A DNA stretch of 42,885 nucleotides from contig JAEUOG010000040.1 in the NCBI GenBank assembly GCA_016790815.1, positions 1 through 42,885 on the forward strand. Reading direction: 5' to 3'. This stretch comes from Dechloromonas sp. (GTDB taxonomy: Bacteria; Pseudomonadota; Gammaproteobacteria; Burkholderiales; Rhodocyclaceae). Below, piece by piece: positions 36,579 through 42,885 of this stretch. How positions within the stretch are numbered: position 1 is the stretch's first letter; every line of letters starts with the position of its first letter. The notes beneath the pieces were generated by a model, which saw nothing but the letters and a program-made list of their open reading frames with translations, was not told where the DNA came from and did not search any database. The translations under genes were made by a program, and so were the position numbers.

Positions 36579-37928
36579 TTAGTGGTGTTCGACAATCGGA
36601 CGCGGCACGTGCGGAATAACCATATCCGGCGCATCGTCCAGCACCAGCTCTGGGTTATTCGCCTCGTCGTCCGTTTCGTCATTGAGCACAGCGTTCATAC
36701 GATCGACATCGAGCGCCTTGCACCATTTGGCAACGACCAGTGTTGCCACGCTGTTGCCGATGAAATTGGTCAGCGCCCGGGCTTCCGACATGAAACGGTC
36801 GATACCGAGAATCAGCGCCAAGCCGGCCACAGGAACGGTACCCACGGCCGACAACGTTGCGGCCAGCACGATGAAACCGCTACCCGTCACACCAGCAGCC
36901 CCCTTGGAGGTCAGCAACAGGATGAGCAGCAGCGTAATCTGCTGCCCCAGATCCATCGGTGTATTGGTTGCCTGGGCAATAAAGACGGCAGCCATCGTCA
37001 AGTAGATCGACGTACCATCAAGATTGAAGGAGTAACCCGTCGGCACAACCAGACCAACCACGGATTTCTGGGCGCCGGCGTTCTCCATTTTGGCCATCAG
37101 GCGCGGCAGAGCCGATTCCGAAGACGACGTACCAAGCACCAGGAACAATTCCTCTTTGATGTACTTGATCAATTTGAGGATGGAAAAGCCGTGGACCGCA
37201 GCAATGCTGCCCAGAACACCCAAAATGAATATCACGCAGGTCAGATAGAAGGCACCCATCAGGCTGGCCAACTGCGTCAGGCTGCCGACGCCATGCTTGC
37301 CGATGGTGTAGGCCATGGCGCCGAAGGCACCGATCGGAGCAACCTTCATGATCACACCAACGATGCCGAACAGGACGTGCGACAGCTTTTCAATCAGGTC
37401 GAAGACCGGCTTGCCACGCTCGCCGAAGGCATGCATGGCGTAGCCGAAGAGGATGGAGAAGAACAGCACCTGCAGCATGTCGCCCTTGGCGAAGGCATCG
37501 ACGACGCTGGTCGGGATGATGTTCAACAGGAAATCAACTGTCGATTGCATCTTGCCCGGTTCGGCATATTTGGCGATACCCTTGGTATCGAGCGTCGACA
37601 CATCGACGTTCATGCCGACACCCGGCGCCCAGAGATTGACCACGATCAGGCCGATGATCAGGGCAATGGTGCTGACGACCTCGAAGTACAGCACAGCCAG
37701 ACCACCGGTCTTGCCGACCTTCTTCATGTCTTCCATGCCGGCGATACCAACGACGATGGTGCAGAAGATAATCGGGGCAATGATCATCTTGATCAGCTTG
37801 ATGAACCCATCGCCCAGCGGCTTCATTGCCGCACCGGTTTCAGGGTAGAAATGCCCGAGAGACACACCAATGATGATGGCGATGATTACCTGAAAATAGA
37901 GACTCTTGAATACCGCTCTCTTGGCCAT
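36579..37928 (-). CDS. dctA: C4-dicarboxylate/cation symporter DctA
   Basis: A 449-residue member of the DAACS (glutamate/dicarboxylate symporter) family that imports succinate, fumarate and malate aerobically. It begins with the typical [25 protein letters not shown] and has the re-entrant-loop serine motif [20 protein letters not shown]. The [25 protein letters not shown] segment and a second re-entrant [17 protein letters not shown] follow. It is transcribed toward the dctPQM promoter, with a terminator after it, and divergently from dctS across a 152-bp space holding DctR-like boxes. Confidence 0.97.
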   Translation of the reverse strand: MAKRAVFKSLYFQVIIAIIIGVSLGHFYPETGAAMKPLGDGFIKLIKMIIAPIIFCTIVVGIAGMEDMKKVGKTGGLAVLYFEVVSTIALIIGLIVVNLWAPGVGMNVDVSTLDTKGIAKYAEPGKMQSTVDFLLNIIPTSVVDAFAKGDMLQVLFFSILFGYAMHAFGERGKPVFDLIEKLSHVLFGIVGVIMKVAPIGAFGAMAYTIGKHGVGSLTQLASLMGAFYLTCVIFILGVLGSIAAVHGFSILKLIKYIKEELFLVLGTSSSESALPRLMAKMENAGAQKSVVGLVVPTGYSFNLDGTSIYLTMAAVFIAQATNTPMDLGQQITLLLILLLTSKGAAGVTGSGFIVLAATLSAVGTVPVAGLALILGIDRFMSEARALTNFIGNSVATLVVAKWCKALDVDRMNAVLNDETDDEANNPELVLDDAPDMVIPHVPRPIVEHH

Positions 37929-37955
37929 GGATAGTGCGCTCCTCGAATACCATGC

Positions 37956-37973
37956 TCCGGAAAGGTCCGGAAA
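37956..37973 (-). repeat. Direct repeat TCCGGAAA upstream of dctA
   Basis: TCCGGAAA occurs twice (37956-37963 and 37966-37973), 10 bp apart, one DNA turn. It lies between the dctA start and the DctR-like boxes, probably in the dctA leader or promoter region. A role is not shown. Confidence 0.35.
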
Positions 37974-38010
37974 ACGGCCAGCAGTATCTATTTCCAGGCC
38001 TCAGCCGGCC

Positions 38011-38043
38011 ATTGTGGATATCCGACTGGTGGAAAACCACAAT
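38011..38043. promoter_or_regulatory. Paired DctR-like operators between dctA and dctS
   Basis: GTGGAAAACCACAAT lies at 38029-38043 and is identical to the dctP-upstream box. An inverted, degenerate copy, ATTGTGGATATCC, lies at 38011-38023 and matches 11 of 13 bases of the box read on the other strand. The outer ATTGTGG and CCACAAT are therefore a wide inverted pair. Location between divergent dctA and dctS suggests control of both. Confidence 0.65.
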
Positions 38044-38080
38044 CGAGCGTCACGAAAAAGCGTGGTATACCATTTCAGTC

Positions 38081-40063
38081 ATGAATCAGGCCCCTCGTAT
38101 CCCATCCGGCAGTTCCCGCCGACTGCGCTTGCTCTTGGCTTTGCCCAAGCTGGGCATCGTGTTGCTGCTCGCTGCGGTACTCAGCCTGCTCTGGCTGCTC
38201 CAGCGCAACGAAGCCGACGTTGAACGTTCCGCACTGATCAAGGATGTGCTCTGGCTGGAGCAGAATCTGCGCTTTCATTTTGACGGCAACGAGGAGCAGT
38301 TGCAGCAACTTGCGCAGGACATGAGCAATTCGACCAGCCAACAGAGATTGTTCAGGCTGCGCGCCGCGCACATGATGAAAAACTCGCCGGAAATCGCGCA
38401 AATCATCTGGTTTGACACGAAGCAACGGCCCATCGACGCCGTCCCGACTTCGAACCTCCCTGACCAGGGAGTCGACGCCTTCGGACCGCCAGTGACCGCC
38501 AAGGCCTTTGATCTCGCAGTCCGCCTCGGCACTCGGCAATACAGCGAACCATTTTTTCGCGAAGGCAATCGCGCCTTTGTCCAACTGCTCGTACCGATAT
38601 TTCATGAGCGTCGTATAACCGGCATGCTGGCGTTGCTTTACCCGCTGGATACCCTGCTGGCCAATCAGGTCCCGTGGTGGTTCACCGAGAAATACAAGGT
38701 CGAGATCGTTGACGACAACAACATCAAGTTCGCCACGAAAACGCACATCTCGGGCAATCGCAGCCAAAGCTATGAGATTCCCTTCGACCCGCCCGGCTCC
38801 GGCCTGATTTTGCGTATCACGAACTACGACGCCCCGGACAATACGATGCAGCGACTCCTGGTCGCAGCCATCGTTCTGCTTGCTGCCGGCGTCTTCTGGA
38901 GCCTCTGGCTGGTTCGCGACCTGATGAAAAAACGCTCGCTCGCAGAGGATGCGCTACGTGAAGAACACGCCTTCAGGGCCGCCATGGAAGATTCCCTCAC
39001 CGTTGGCATGCGCGCTCGCGACTTGCTCGGGCGGGTAATCTACGTCAACCCTGCCTTCTGCCGAATGACTGGATTCAGTGCGGCCGAACTCGTCAACCAG
39101 GCGCCGCCCATGCCGTATTGGGCACCGGAGCAACTGGAAGAAACTTACGCCATGCACCAGACCGTGCTGGCCGGAGACGCGCCACCCGACGGCTTCGAAA
39201 TCACCTTCATGCGCAAGAATGGCGAGCGCTTCCACGCGCTGGTATATGAAGCGAAGCTGATCGATGGCAGCGGAAAACACACCGGCTGGATGGCCTCGGT
39301 ACTCGACATCACCGAGCGCAAACGCGCCGAAGAACTGGCCCGCCAGCAACAGGAACAACTGCAATTCACGTCGCGCCTGGTCACCATGGGCGAAATGGCA
39401 TCAACACTTGCCCACGAGCTGAATCAGCCACTCGCCGCCATCGCCAGCTACAACACCGGCTGCCAGAACTTGTTGAGTACTGGCAAGGCAACGCCACAGG
39501 AGATTCTTCCCGCTCTGGAGAAAATAGGCGTACAAGCCCAGCGCGCCGGCAAGATCATCCGCCGCGTCCATGACTTCGTCCGCAAGAGCGAGCCCAAGCG
39601 CGCCCCCTGCCAATTCGGCGAGGTCGTCGAGGATTGCCTGGGCTTCGTTGAAGCAGAGGCGCGCAAGCGGCACGTCCGGATCGAATGCGCCATTCCGGCA
39701 CTTCCACCAATCCCGGCGGACCAACTGATGTTGGAACAAGTTCTCCTGAACCTTATCCGCAACGCAATGGAAGCGATGAGCAACAACGCACTGGGCCAAC
39801 GCGTACTAAGCATCGCAACCGAAATCATCGGTAGCGAACTGCGCGTCAGCGTCAGTGACAGCGGCAGCGGAATCGCGCCGGAGATCCGCGACAAGCTGTT
39901 CACCGCTTTTTTCACCACCAAGCCGGAAGGCATGGGTATCGGCCTGTCGATCTGCCGCTCCATTATCGAATTTCATCGTGGCCGGCTTTGGGTCGAAGAT
40001 AACCCTCAGTCGCCGACTGGAAGCGGTACGATATTCATATTCACACTGCCTCTGGAAGCCTAA
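38081..40063 (+). CDS. dctS: C4-dicarboxylate sensor kinase DctS
   Basis: A 660-residue sensor histidine kinase. TM1 is at about 20-42 (LPKLGIVLLLAAVLSLLWLL), a large periplasmic domain of about 220 residues follows, and TM2 (LLVAAIVLLAAGVFWSLWLV) is near 265-285. A PAS domain with the usual DITERKRAEELARQ exit, a phosphoacceptor helix TLAHELNQPLAAI (His445) and an ATPase domain (NLIRNAMEAMS, VSDSGSGI, FTAFFTTKPEGMGIGLSI) complete it. The layout and neighbours match DctS/DctB-type kinases that sense external dicarboxylates. The start is the ATG at 38081, without a clear Shine-Dalgarno; in-frame upstream codons would pass through the operator. It overlaps dctR by 1 nt (TAATG). Confidence 0.9.
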   Translation: MNQAPRIPSGSSRRLRLLLALPKLGIVLLLAAVLSLLWLLQRNEADVERSALIKDVLWLEQNLRFHFDGNEEQLQQLAQDMSNSTSQQRLFRLRAAHMMKNSPEIAQIIWFDTKQRPIDAVPTSNLPDQGVDAFGPPVTAKAFDLAVRLGTRQYSEPFFREGNRAFVQLLVPIFHERRITGMLALLYPLDTLLANQVPWWFTEKYKVEIVDDNNIKFATKTHISGNRSQSYEIPFDPPGSGLILRITNYDAPDNTMQRLLVAAIVLLAAGVFWSLWLVRDLMKKRSLAEDALREEHAFRAAMEDSLTVGMRARDLLGRVIYVNPAFCRMTGFSAAELVNQAPPMPYWAPEQLEETYAMHQTVLAGDAPPDGFEITFMRKNGERFHALVYEAKLIDGSGKHTGWMASVLDITERKRAEELARQQQEQLQFTSRLVTMGEMASTLAHELNQPLAAIASYNTGCQNLLSTGKATPQEILPALEKIGVQAQRAGKIIRRVHDFVRKSEPKRAPCQFGEVVEDCLGFVEAEARKRHVRIECAIPALPPIPADQLMLEQVLLNLIRNAMEAMSNNALGQRVLSIATEIIGSELRVSVSDSGSGIAPEIRDKLFTAFFTTKPEGMGIGLSICRSIIEFHRGRLWVEDNPQSPTGSGTIFIFTLPLEA

Positions 40064-40659
40064 TGAGCACCCCGCAAGCACATCTGGTAGACGACGACGA
40101 TGCCATCCGCGACGCACTGGCGTGGTTGCTGACTTCACGCGGCATTCCCTACGCAGCATACGACTGTGCTGAAAGTTTTCTGGCAGCCTGGACACCCGCC
40201 ACCAGCGGCTGCGTCGTTCTCGATATGCGTATGACCGGCATTAGCGGCCTCGACTGCTTTGATCAGCTGCTAGAACGAAACTCGACGTTGCCGGTCATTT
40301 TTCTGACTGGCCACGGCGACGTTCCGCTCGCCGTGAGCACGCTGAAGAGAGGTGCCTTCGATTTTTTCGAAAAGCCGCTCAACGACAACGAACTGGCCAC
40401 GCGGATCGAAGAAGCCATGGCACTCGACGCAAGCCAGCGCGCAGCCAGTGCTACGGTCGACTCCGTGAAAGCACGAATTTCGACACTGACCACGCGAGAG
40501 CGGCAGATCATGGAACTCGTCCTGCTCGGCAAGTTCAACAAGGTCATCGCCGATGAGCTCAATATCAGCATGCGCACCGTCGAGGTACATCGCGCCAACC
40601 TTTTCGACAAAATGAAGGTAAAAACCGCAGTCGAGCTGGCCAATCTACTTAAACCCTGA
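40063..40659 (+). CDS. dctR: C4-dicarboxylate response regulator DctR (FixJ/NarL type)
   Basis: A 198-residue two-domain regulator. The receiver domain has acidic residues in LVDDDDAIRD, the phosphorylation site Asp54 (VVLDMRM), Thr in FLTGHGD and Lys in FFEKPL. A LuxR-type helix-turn-helix follows at about 135-195 (LTTRERQIMELVLLGKFNKVIADELNISMRTVEVHRANLFDKM). This FixJ-like architecture is that of Rhodobacter-type DctR, not the sigma-54 activator DctD of rhizobia. Coupling to dctS and the boxes upstream of dctP, dctA and dctS make it the likely activator of both uptake systems. Confidence 0.92.
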   Translation: MSTPQAHLVDDDDAIRDALAWLLTSRGIPYAAYDCAESFLAAWTPATSGCVVLDMRMTGISGLDCFDQLLERNSTLPVIFLTGHGDVPLAVSTLKRGAFDFFEKPLNDNELATRIEEAMALDASQRAASATVDSVKARISTLTTRERQIMELVLLGKFNKVIADELNISMRTVEVHRANLFDKMKVKTAVELANLLKP

Positions 40660-40766
40660 CACCAATACTTCCCTAGCGCTTCATTTTTCGCTAGCATCAC
40701 GCAACATTCACGTCGCCACCCCGGCGTAACCTTACCCATTCGTTTCACCCATCCCATGAGGCAACC

Positions 40767-41093
40767 ATGAGCGAGCACATCCATTACGTAACCGACGACA
40801 CATTTGAAGCGGAAGTGCTGCAGTCGCAGCAACCCGTTCTCGTCGACTACTGGGCCGAATGGTGTGGCCCCTGCAAGATGATCGCTCCGATTCTCGACGA
40901 AGTGGCCAGCGAGTATGCTGGCAAGCTCAAGGTTGCCAAGGTCAACATCGACGACAATCAGGCAACTCCGGCCAAGTACGGTATCCGCGGCATCCCGACG
41001 CTGATGATCTTCAAGAACGGCAACATCGAAGCAACCAAGGTTGGCGCACTATCCAAATCCCAACTCGCTGCCTTTATTGACAGCAACCTGTAA
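40767..41093 (+). CDS. trxA: Thioredoxin 1
   Basis: A 108-residue cytoplasmic thiol-disulfide reductant with the active site WCGPC (Trp32-Cys36) in [19 protein letters not shown]. The cis-proline motif [14 protein letters not shown] and the typical ending [12 protein letters not shown] follow. The ATG at 40767 begins [18 protein letters not shown] lies a few nt upstream. It precedes rho, the usual trxA-rho order of proteobacteria, with a 163-nt space. Confidence 0.98.
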   Translation: MSEHIHYVTDDTFEAEVLQSQQPVLVDYWAEWCGPCKMIAPILDEVASEYAGKLKVAKVNIDDNQATPAKYGIRGIPTLMIFKNGNIEATKVGALSKSQLAAFIDSNL

Positions 41094-41109
41094 TCTCCGT
41101 AGTCTCCCG

Positions 41110-41138
41110 GCCTGAAGGTGCGTCCTGCACTTTCAGGC
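41110..41138 (+). terminator. Hairpin in the trxA-rho intergenic space
   Basis: GCCTGAAGGTGC (41110-41121) and GCACTTTCAGGC (41127-41138) form a 12-bp stem with one G-T pair and a 5-nt loop, 16 nt after the trxA stop. No T tract follows. It may end or stabilise the trxA message, or belong to the rho leader, which is otherwise C-rich as expected of Rho-autoregulated leaders. Confidence 0.45.
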
Positions 41139-41256
41139 AGATGCCCCCCGGCCAAGCGCCCGGACATCACTCCCCACCCAAAAGCTCTCAAGCTATCGCG
41201 CCCCCGGTCTCGGGCAGCCGCCAGGCCCATAATTGATTGGCGCCACACACTCCTAC

Positions 41257-42516
41257 ATGCAACTTTCCGAACTCAAAACACTACACGTCAGCAAATTGCT
41301 GGACATGGCCACCGAACTGGCCATCGAAAACGCCAACCGGATGCGCAAGATGGAGTTGATCTACGCCATCCTGAAAGCCAAGGCCAAGAACGGCGACACC
41401 ATCTACGGCGATGGCACACTGGAAGTCCTCTCGGACGGCTTCGGCTTCCTCCGCTCCTCGGACACCTCCTACCTCGCCAACCCGGATGATATCTACGTCT
41501 CCCCGTCGCAAGTTCGCCGCTTCAACTTGCGTACCGGCGATACGGTCGAAGGCGAAATCCGCACGCCGAAGGAAGGCGAACGCTACGTTGCATTGACCAA
41601 GCTGGAATCGATCAACGGCTTCCCGCCGGAAGCCAACAAGAACAAGATCATGTTCGAGAACCTGACGCCGCTGCATCCGACGCGTCACCTGAAACTCGAA
41701 CGCGACATCAAGTCCGAAGAAAACATCACCAGCCGCGTTATCGACATGATCGCCCCGGTCGGTTGCGGCCAGCGCGGCCTGCTCGTTGCCCCGCCGAAGA
41801 CCGGCAAGACGGTGATGCTGCAGAACATCGCCCACGCCATCACCGCCAATCACCCTGAAGTCGTGCTCATCGTACTGCTGATCGACGAGCGTCCGGAAGA
41901 AGTGACCGAAATGACCCGCACGGTCAAGGGCGAGGTCGTCGCCTCAACGTTCGACGAGCCGGCCACCCGCCACGTCGCAGTCGCCGAGATGGTCATTGAG
42001 AAGGCCAAGCGCCTGGTCGAACACAAGAAGGATGTGGTCATCCTGCTCGACTCGATTACCCGCCTCGCACGCGCCTACAACACCGTCCAACCGGCCTCCG
42101 GCAAGGTGCTGACCGGCGGCGTCGATGCCAACGCCCTGCAGAAGCCGAAGCGCTTCTTCGGCGCTGCACGCAACATCGAGGAAGGCGGCTCGCTGACCAT
42201 CCTGGCTACCGCGCTGATCGACACCGGTTCGCGCATGGACGAAGTGATCTACGAAGAATTCAAGGGTACCGGCAACTCGGAAATCCACCTCGACCGCCGC
42301 ATGGCCGAGAAACGGATGTACCCGGCAGTCAATGTCAATCGTTCCGGCACCCGCCGTGAAGAACTGCTGCTCAAGCCCGATGTCCTTCAGAAAATGTGGG
42401 TCCTTCGCAAACTGTGCTACCCGATGGATGACCTCGAAGCGATGGAATTCCTGCTCGACAAGGTCAAATCGACCAAGGGCAACCAGGAGTTCTTTGACGC
42501 CATGCGCCGCGGCTAA
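41257..42516 (+). CDS. rho: Transcription termination factor Rho
   Basis: A 419-residue hexameric RNA-dependent ATPase/helicase, the same length as E. coli Rho. The N-terminal helical domain begins [18 protein letters not shown]. The OSB-fold RNA-binding domain ([47 protein letters not shown]), Walker A ([17 protein letters not shown]) and Walker B ([18 protein letters not shown]) follow. The Q/R loops are near [14 protein letters not shown] and [21 protein letters not shown] use the ATG at 41257, which matches the family's N-terminus; an in-frame codon at 41233 has no support. The last seven codons are duplicated downstream (see findings). Confidence 0.98.
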   Translation: MQLSELKTLHVSKLLDMATELAIENANRMRKMELIYAILKAKAKNGDTIYGDGTLEVLSDGFGFLRSSDTSYLANPDDIYVSPSQVRRFNLRTGDTVEGEIRTPKEGERYVALTKLESINGFPPEANKNKIMFENLTPLHPTRHLKLERDIKSEENITSRVIDMIAPVGCGQRGLLVAPPKTGKTVMLQNIAHAITANHPEVVLIVLLIDERPEEVTEMTRTVKGEVVASTFDEPATRHVAVAEMVIEKAKRLVEHKKDVVILLDSITRLARAYNTVQPASGKVLTGGVDANALQKPKRFFGAARNIEEGGSLTILATALIDTGSRMDEVIYEEFKGTGNSEIHLDRRMAEKRMYPAVNVNRSGTRREELLLKPDVLQKMWVLRKLCYPMDDLEAMEFLLDKVKSTKGNQEFFDAMRRG

Positions 42517-42549
42517 AGCCGCATCGCATCGGCAGCTTTGGCTTCGGCC

Positions 42550-42589
42550 GCCCTCTTGCGAGGGCTTAACTTTGCTAGCGAAGTTAGCC
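42550..42589. repeat. Two adjacent hairpins downstream of rho
   Basis: GCCCTC-TTGC-GAGGGC (42550-42565) is a perfect 6-bp stem. An overlapping longer inverted repeat with arms TAACTTTGC and GCGAAGTTA (42567-42586) follows, extendable by GGCT/AGCC to about 42589 with one bulge. No T tract follows. They may mark the end of the rho mRNA or be part of an inserted repeat element. Confidence 0.5.
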
Positions 42590-42617
42590 TTCGCCGCAAC
42601 AAACCTGTGGTGTGTTG

Positions 42618-42639
42618 TGACGCCATGCGCCGTGGCTAA
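42618..42639 (+). repeat. Duplicate of the rho 3' end
   Basis: TGACGCCATGCGCCG, one variable base, then GGCTAA at 42618-42639 matches 42495-42516, the end of rho including its stop codon, in 21 of 22 bases. The single change (CGC to CGT) is synonymous. Sequence on both outer sides differs. It is a direct repeat with the two copies separated by 101 bp. Confidence 0.85.
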
Positions 42640-42647
42640 TATAAATA

Positions 42648-42676
42648 TTGCAAGCTGGTGATTATTCAACGATAAT
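42648..42676 (+). promoter_or_regulatory. rpmE promoter
   Basis: TTGCAA (42648-42653), a 17-bp spacer and GATAAT (42671-42676) form a good sigma-70 promoter. Transcription would begin near 42683, giving a leader of about 48 nt before rpmE. It starts 9 nt after the duplicated rho end. Confidence 0.65.
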
Positions 42677-42730
42677 GACCGGCTTACCAGATCGGCCACA
42701 TCCGCCGGTCGCTTGACTTAAGGACTAAAG

Positions 42731-42885
42731 ATGAAAGCCAATATCCATCCGGATTACAACGAGATTCAGGTGACCTGCTCCTGTGGCAGCACCTTCACGA
42801 CCAAGTCGACCATGAAGAAAGCGCTTCATGTCGAAGTCTGCTCCCTGTGCCACCCGTTCTACACCGGCAAGCAGAAGATCGTCGA
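42731..42885 (+). CDS. rpmE: 50S ribosomal protein L31, 5' part
   Basis: The gene runs off the right edge after 51 codons; L31 is usually about 70 residues. It begins [16 protein letters not shown] and has Cys16, Cys18, Cys37 and Cys40 (CSCG and CSLC), the zinc-binding C+ form rather than the cysteine-free zinc-starvation paralogue. [11 protein letters not shown] is the conserved later motif. AAGGA lies about 7 nt upstream of the ATG, and a good promoter lies within the 214-nt space after rho. Confidence 0.97.
   Translation, partial: MKANIHPDYNEIQVTCSCGSTFTTKSTMKKALHVEVCSLCHPFYTGKQKIV

Noticed and set aside
36480-37934. 484-codon plus-strand open frame opposite dctA
   Set aside because: It begins in the dctP upstream region, crosses the dctA terminator and is composed of Asp/His/Gln/Arg-rich shadow sequence.
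40673-40694. Inverted repeat CTAGCG...CGCTAG downstream of dctR as a terminator
   Set aside because: Six-bp arms with a 10-nt loop and the T tract inside the loop rather than after the stem; too weak to call.
42517-42639. A mobile genetic element with attachment sites at the rho 3' end
   Set aside because: The direct repeats fit such a model, but the 101-bp interior encodes no integrase or any protein, so I report only the duplication and not a mobile element.

Overview
The window is an ordinary-looking chromosomal segment of a betaproteobacterium, most likely Rhodocyclales (a Dechloromonas/Azonexus-type organism). This is inferred from the high G+C coding sequence, the order der-hfq-hflX-hflK-hflC-DUF2065-hisZ-purA, the hisS-ispG-rodZ-pilW-rlmN series, and the pairing of TRAP and DctA dicarboxylate uptake with DctSR. 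Coding density is very high. No stretch without a gene exceeds about 230 bases, and I saw no insertion sequence, prophage, CRISPR array or rRNA gene.

Region by region. 1-1.85 kb: the 3' part of a CorC/HlyC (PaeA/YtfL-like) membrane protein, followed 7 nt later by a membrane-anchored spermidine-synthase-like protein. 1.85-3.85 kb (minus): an orphan sensor kinase with a periplasmic CxxCH motif, and a small membrane protein whose ribosome-binding site sits in a hairpin. 3.9-10.4 kb: a TetR repressor divergent from a complete tripartite RND efflux operon (adaptor, pump, outer-membrane factor), with an AcrR-type palindrome lying on the pump promoter. 10.4-16.2 kb: a DMT permease, rlmB, a bacteriohemerythrin with a four-cysteine insert, an HDOD protein on the opposite strand, and rnr. 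16.2-16.9 kb: tRNA-Leu(CAG) with a consensus promoter overlapping the rnr start, then a small His-rich exported protein. 17.0-32.4 kb: a long run of minus-strand housekeeping genes (ndk, rlmN, pilW, rodZ, ispG, hisS, yfgM-like, bamB, der, hfq, hflX, hflK, hflC, DUF2065, hisZ, purA), many overlapping by 1-4 nt and so probably translationally coupled. 32.5-33.2 kb: an unrecognised anchored protein.

33.3-40.7 kb is a C4-dicarboxylate cluster. It holds TRAP genes dctP-dctQ-dctM and the symporter gene dctA on the minus strand, with dctS-dctR divergent from dctA. A 15-bp sequence (GTGGAAAACCACAAT) occurs upstream of both dctP and the dctA/dctS divergence and is the best candidate for the DctR operator. 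40.7-42.9 kb: trxA, rho and the start of rpmE. The last 21-22 bp of rho are repeated about 100 bp downstream, just before the rpmE promoter.

Most of the window is conserved backbone, and I did not find a convincing new multi-gene system. The observations most worth checking are the shared DctR-like boxes, the duplicated rho end, the face-to-face tRNA-Leu/rnr promoters, the hairpin over a small membrane gene's ribosome-binding site, the cysteine insert in the hemerythrin, and the PaeA-like/spermidine-synthase-like pairing.
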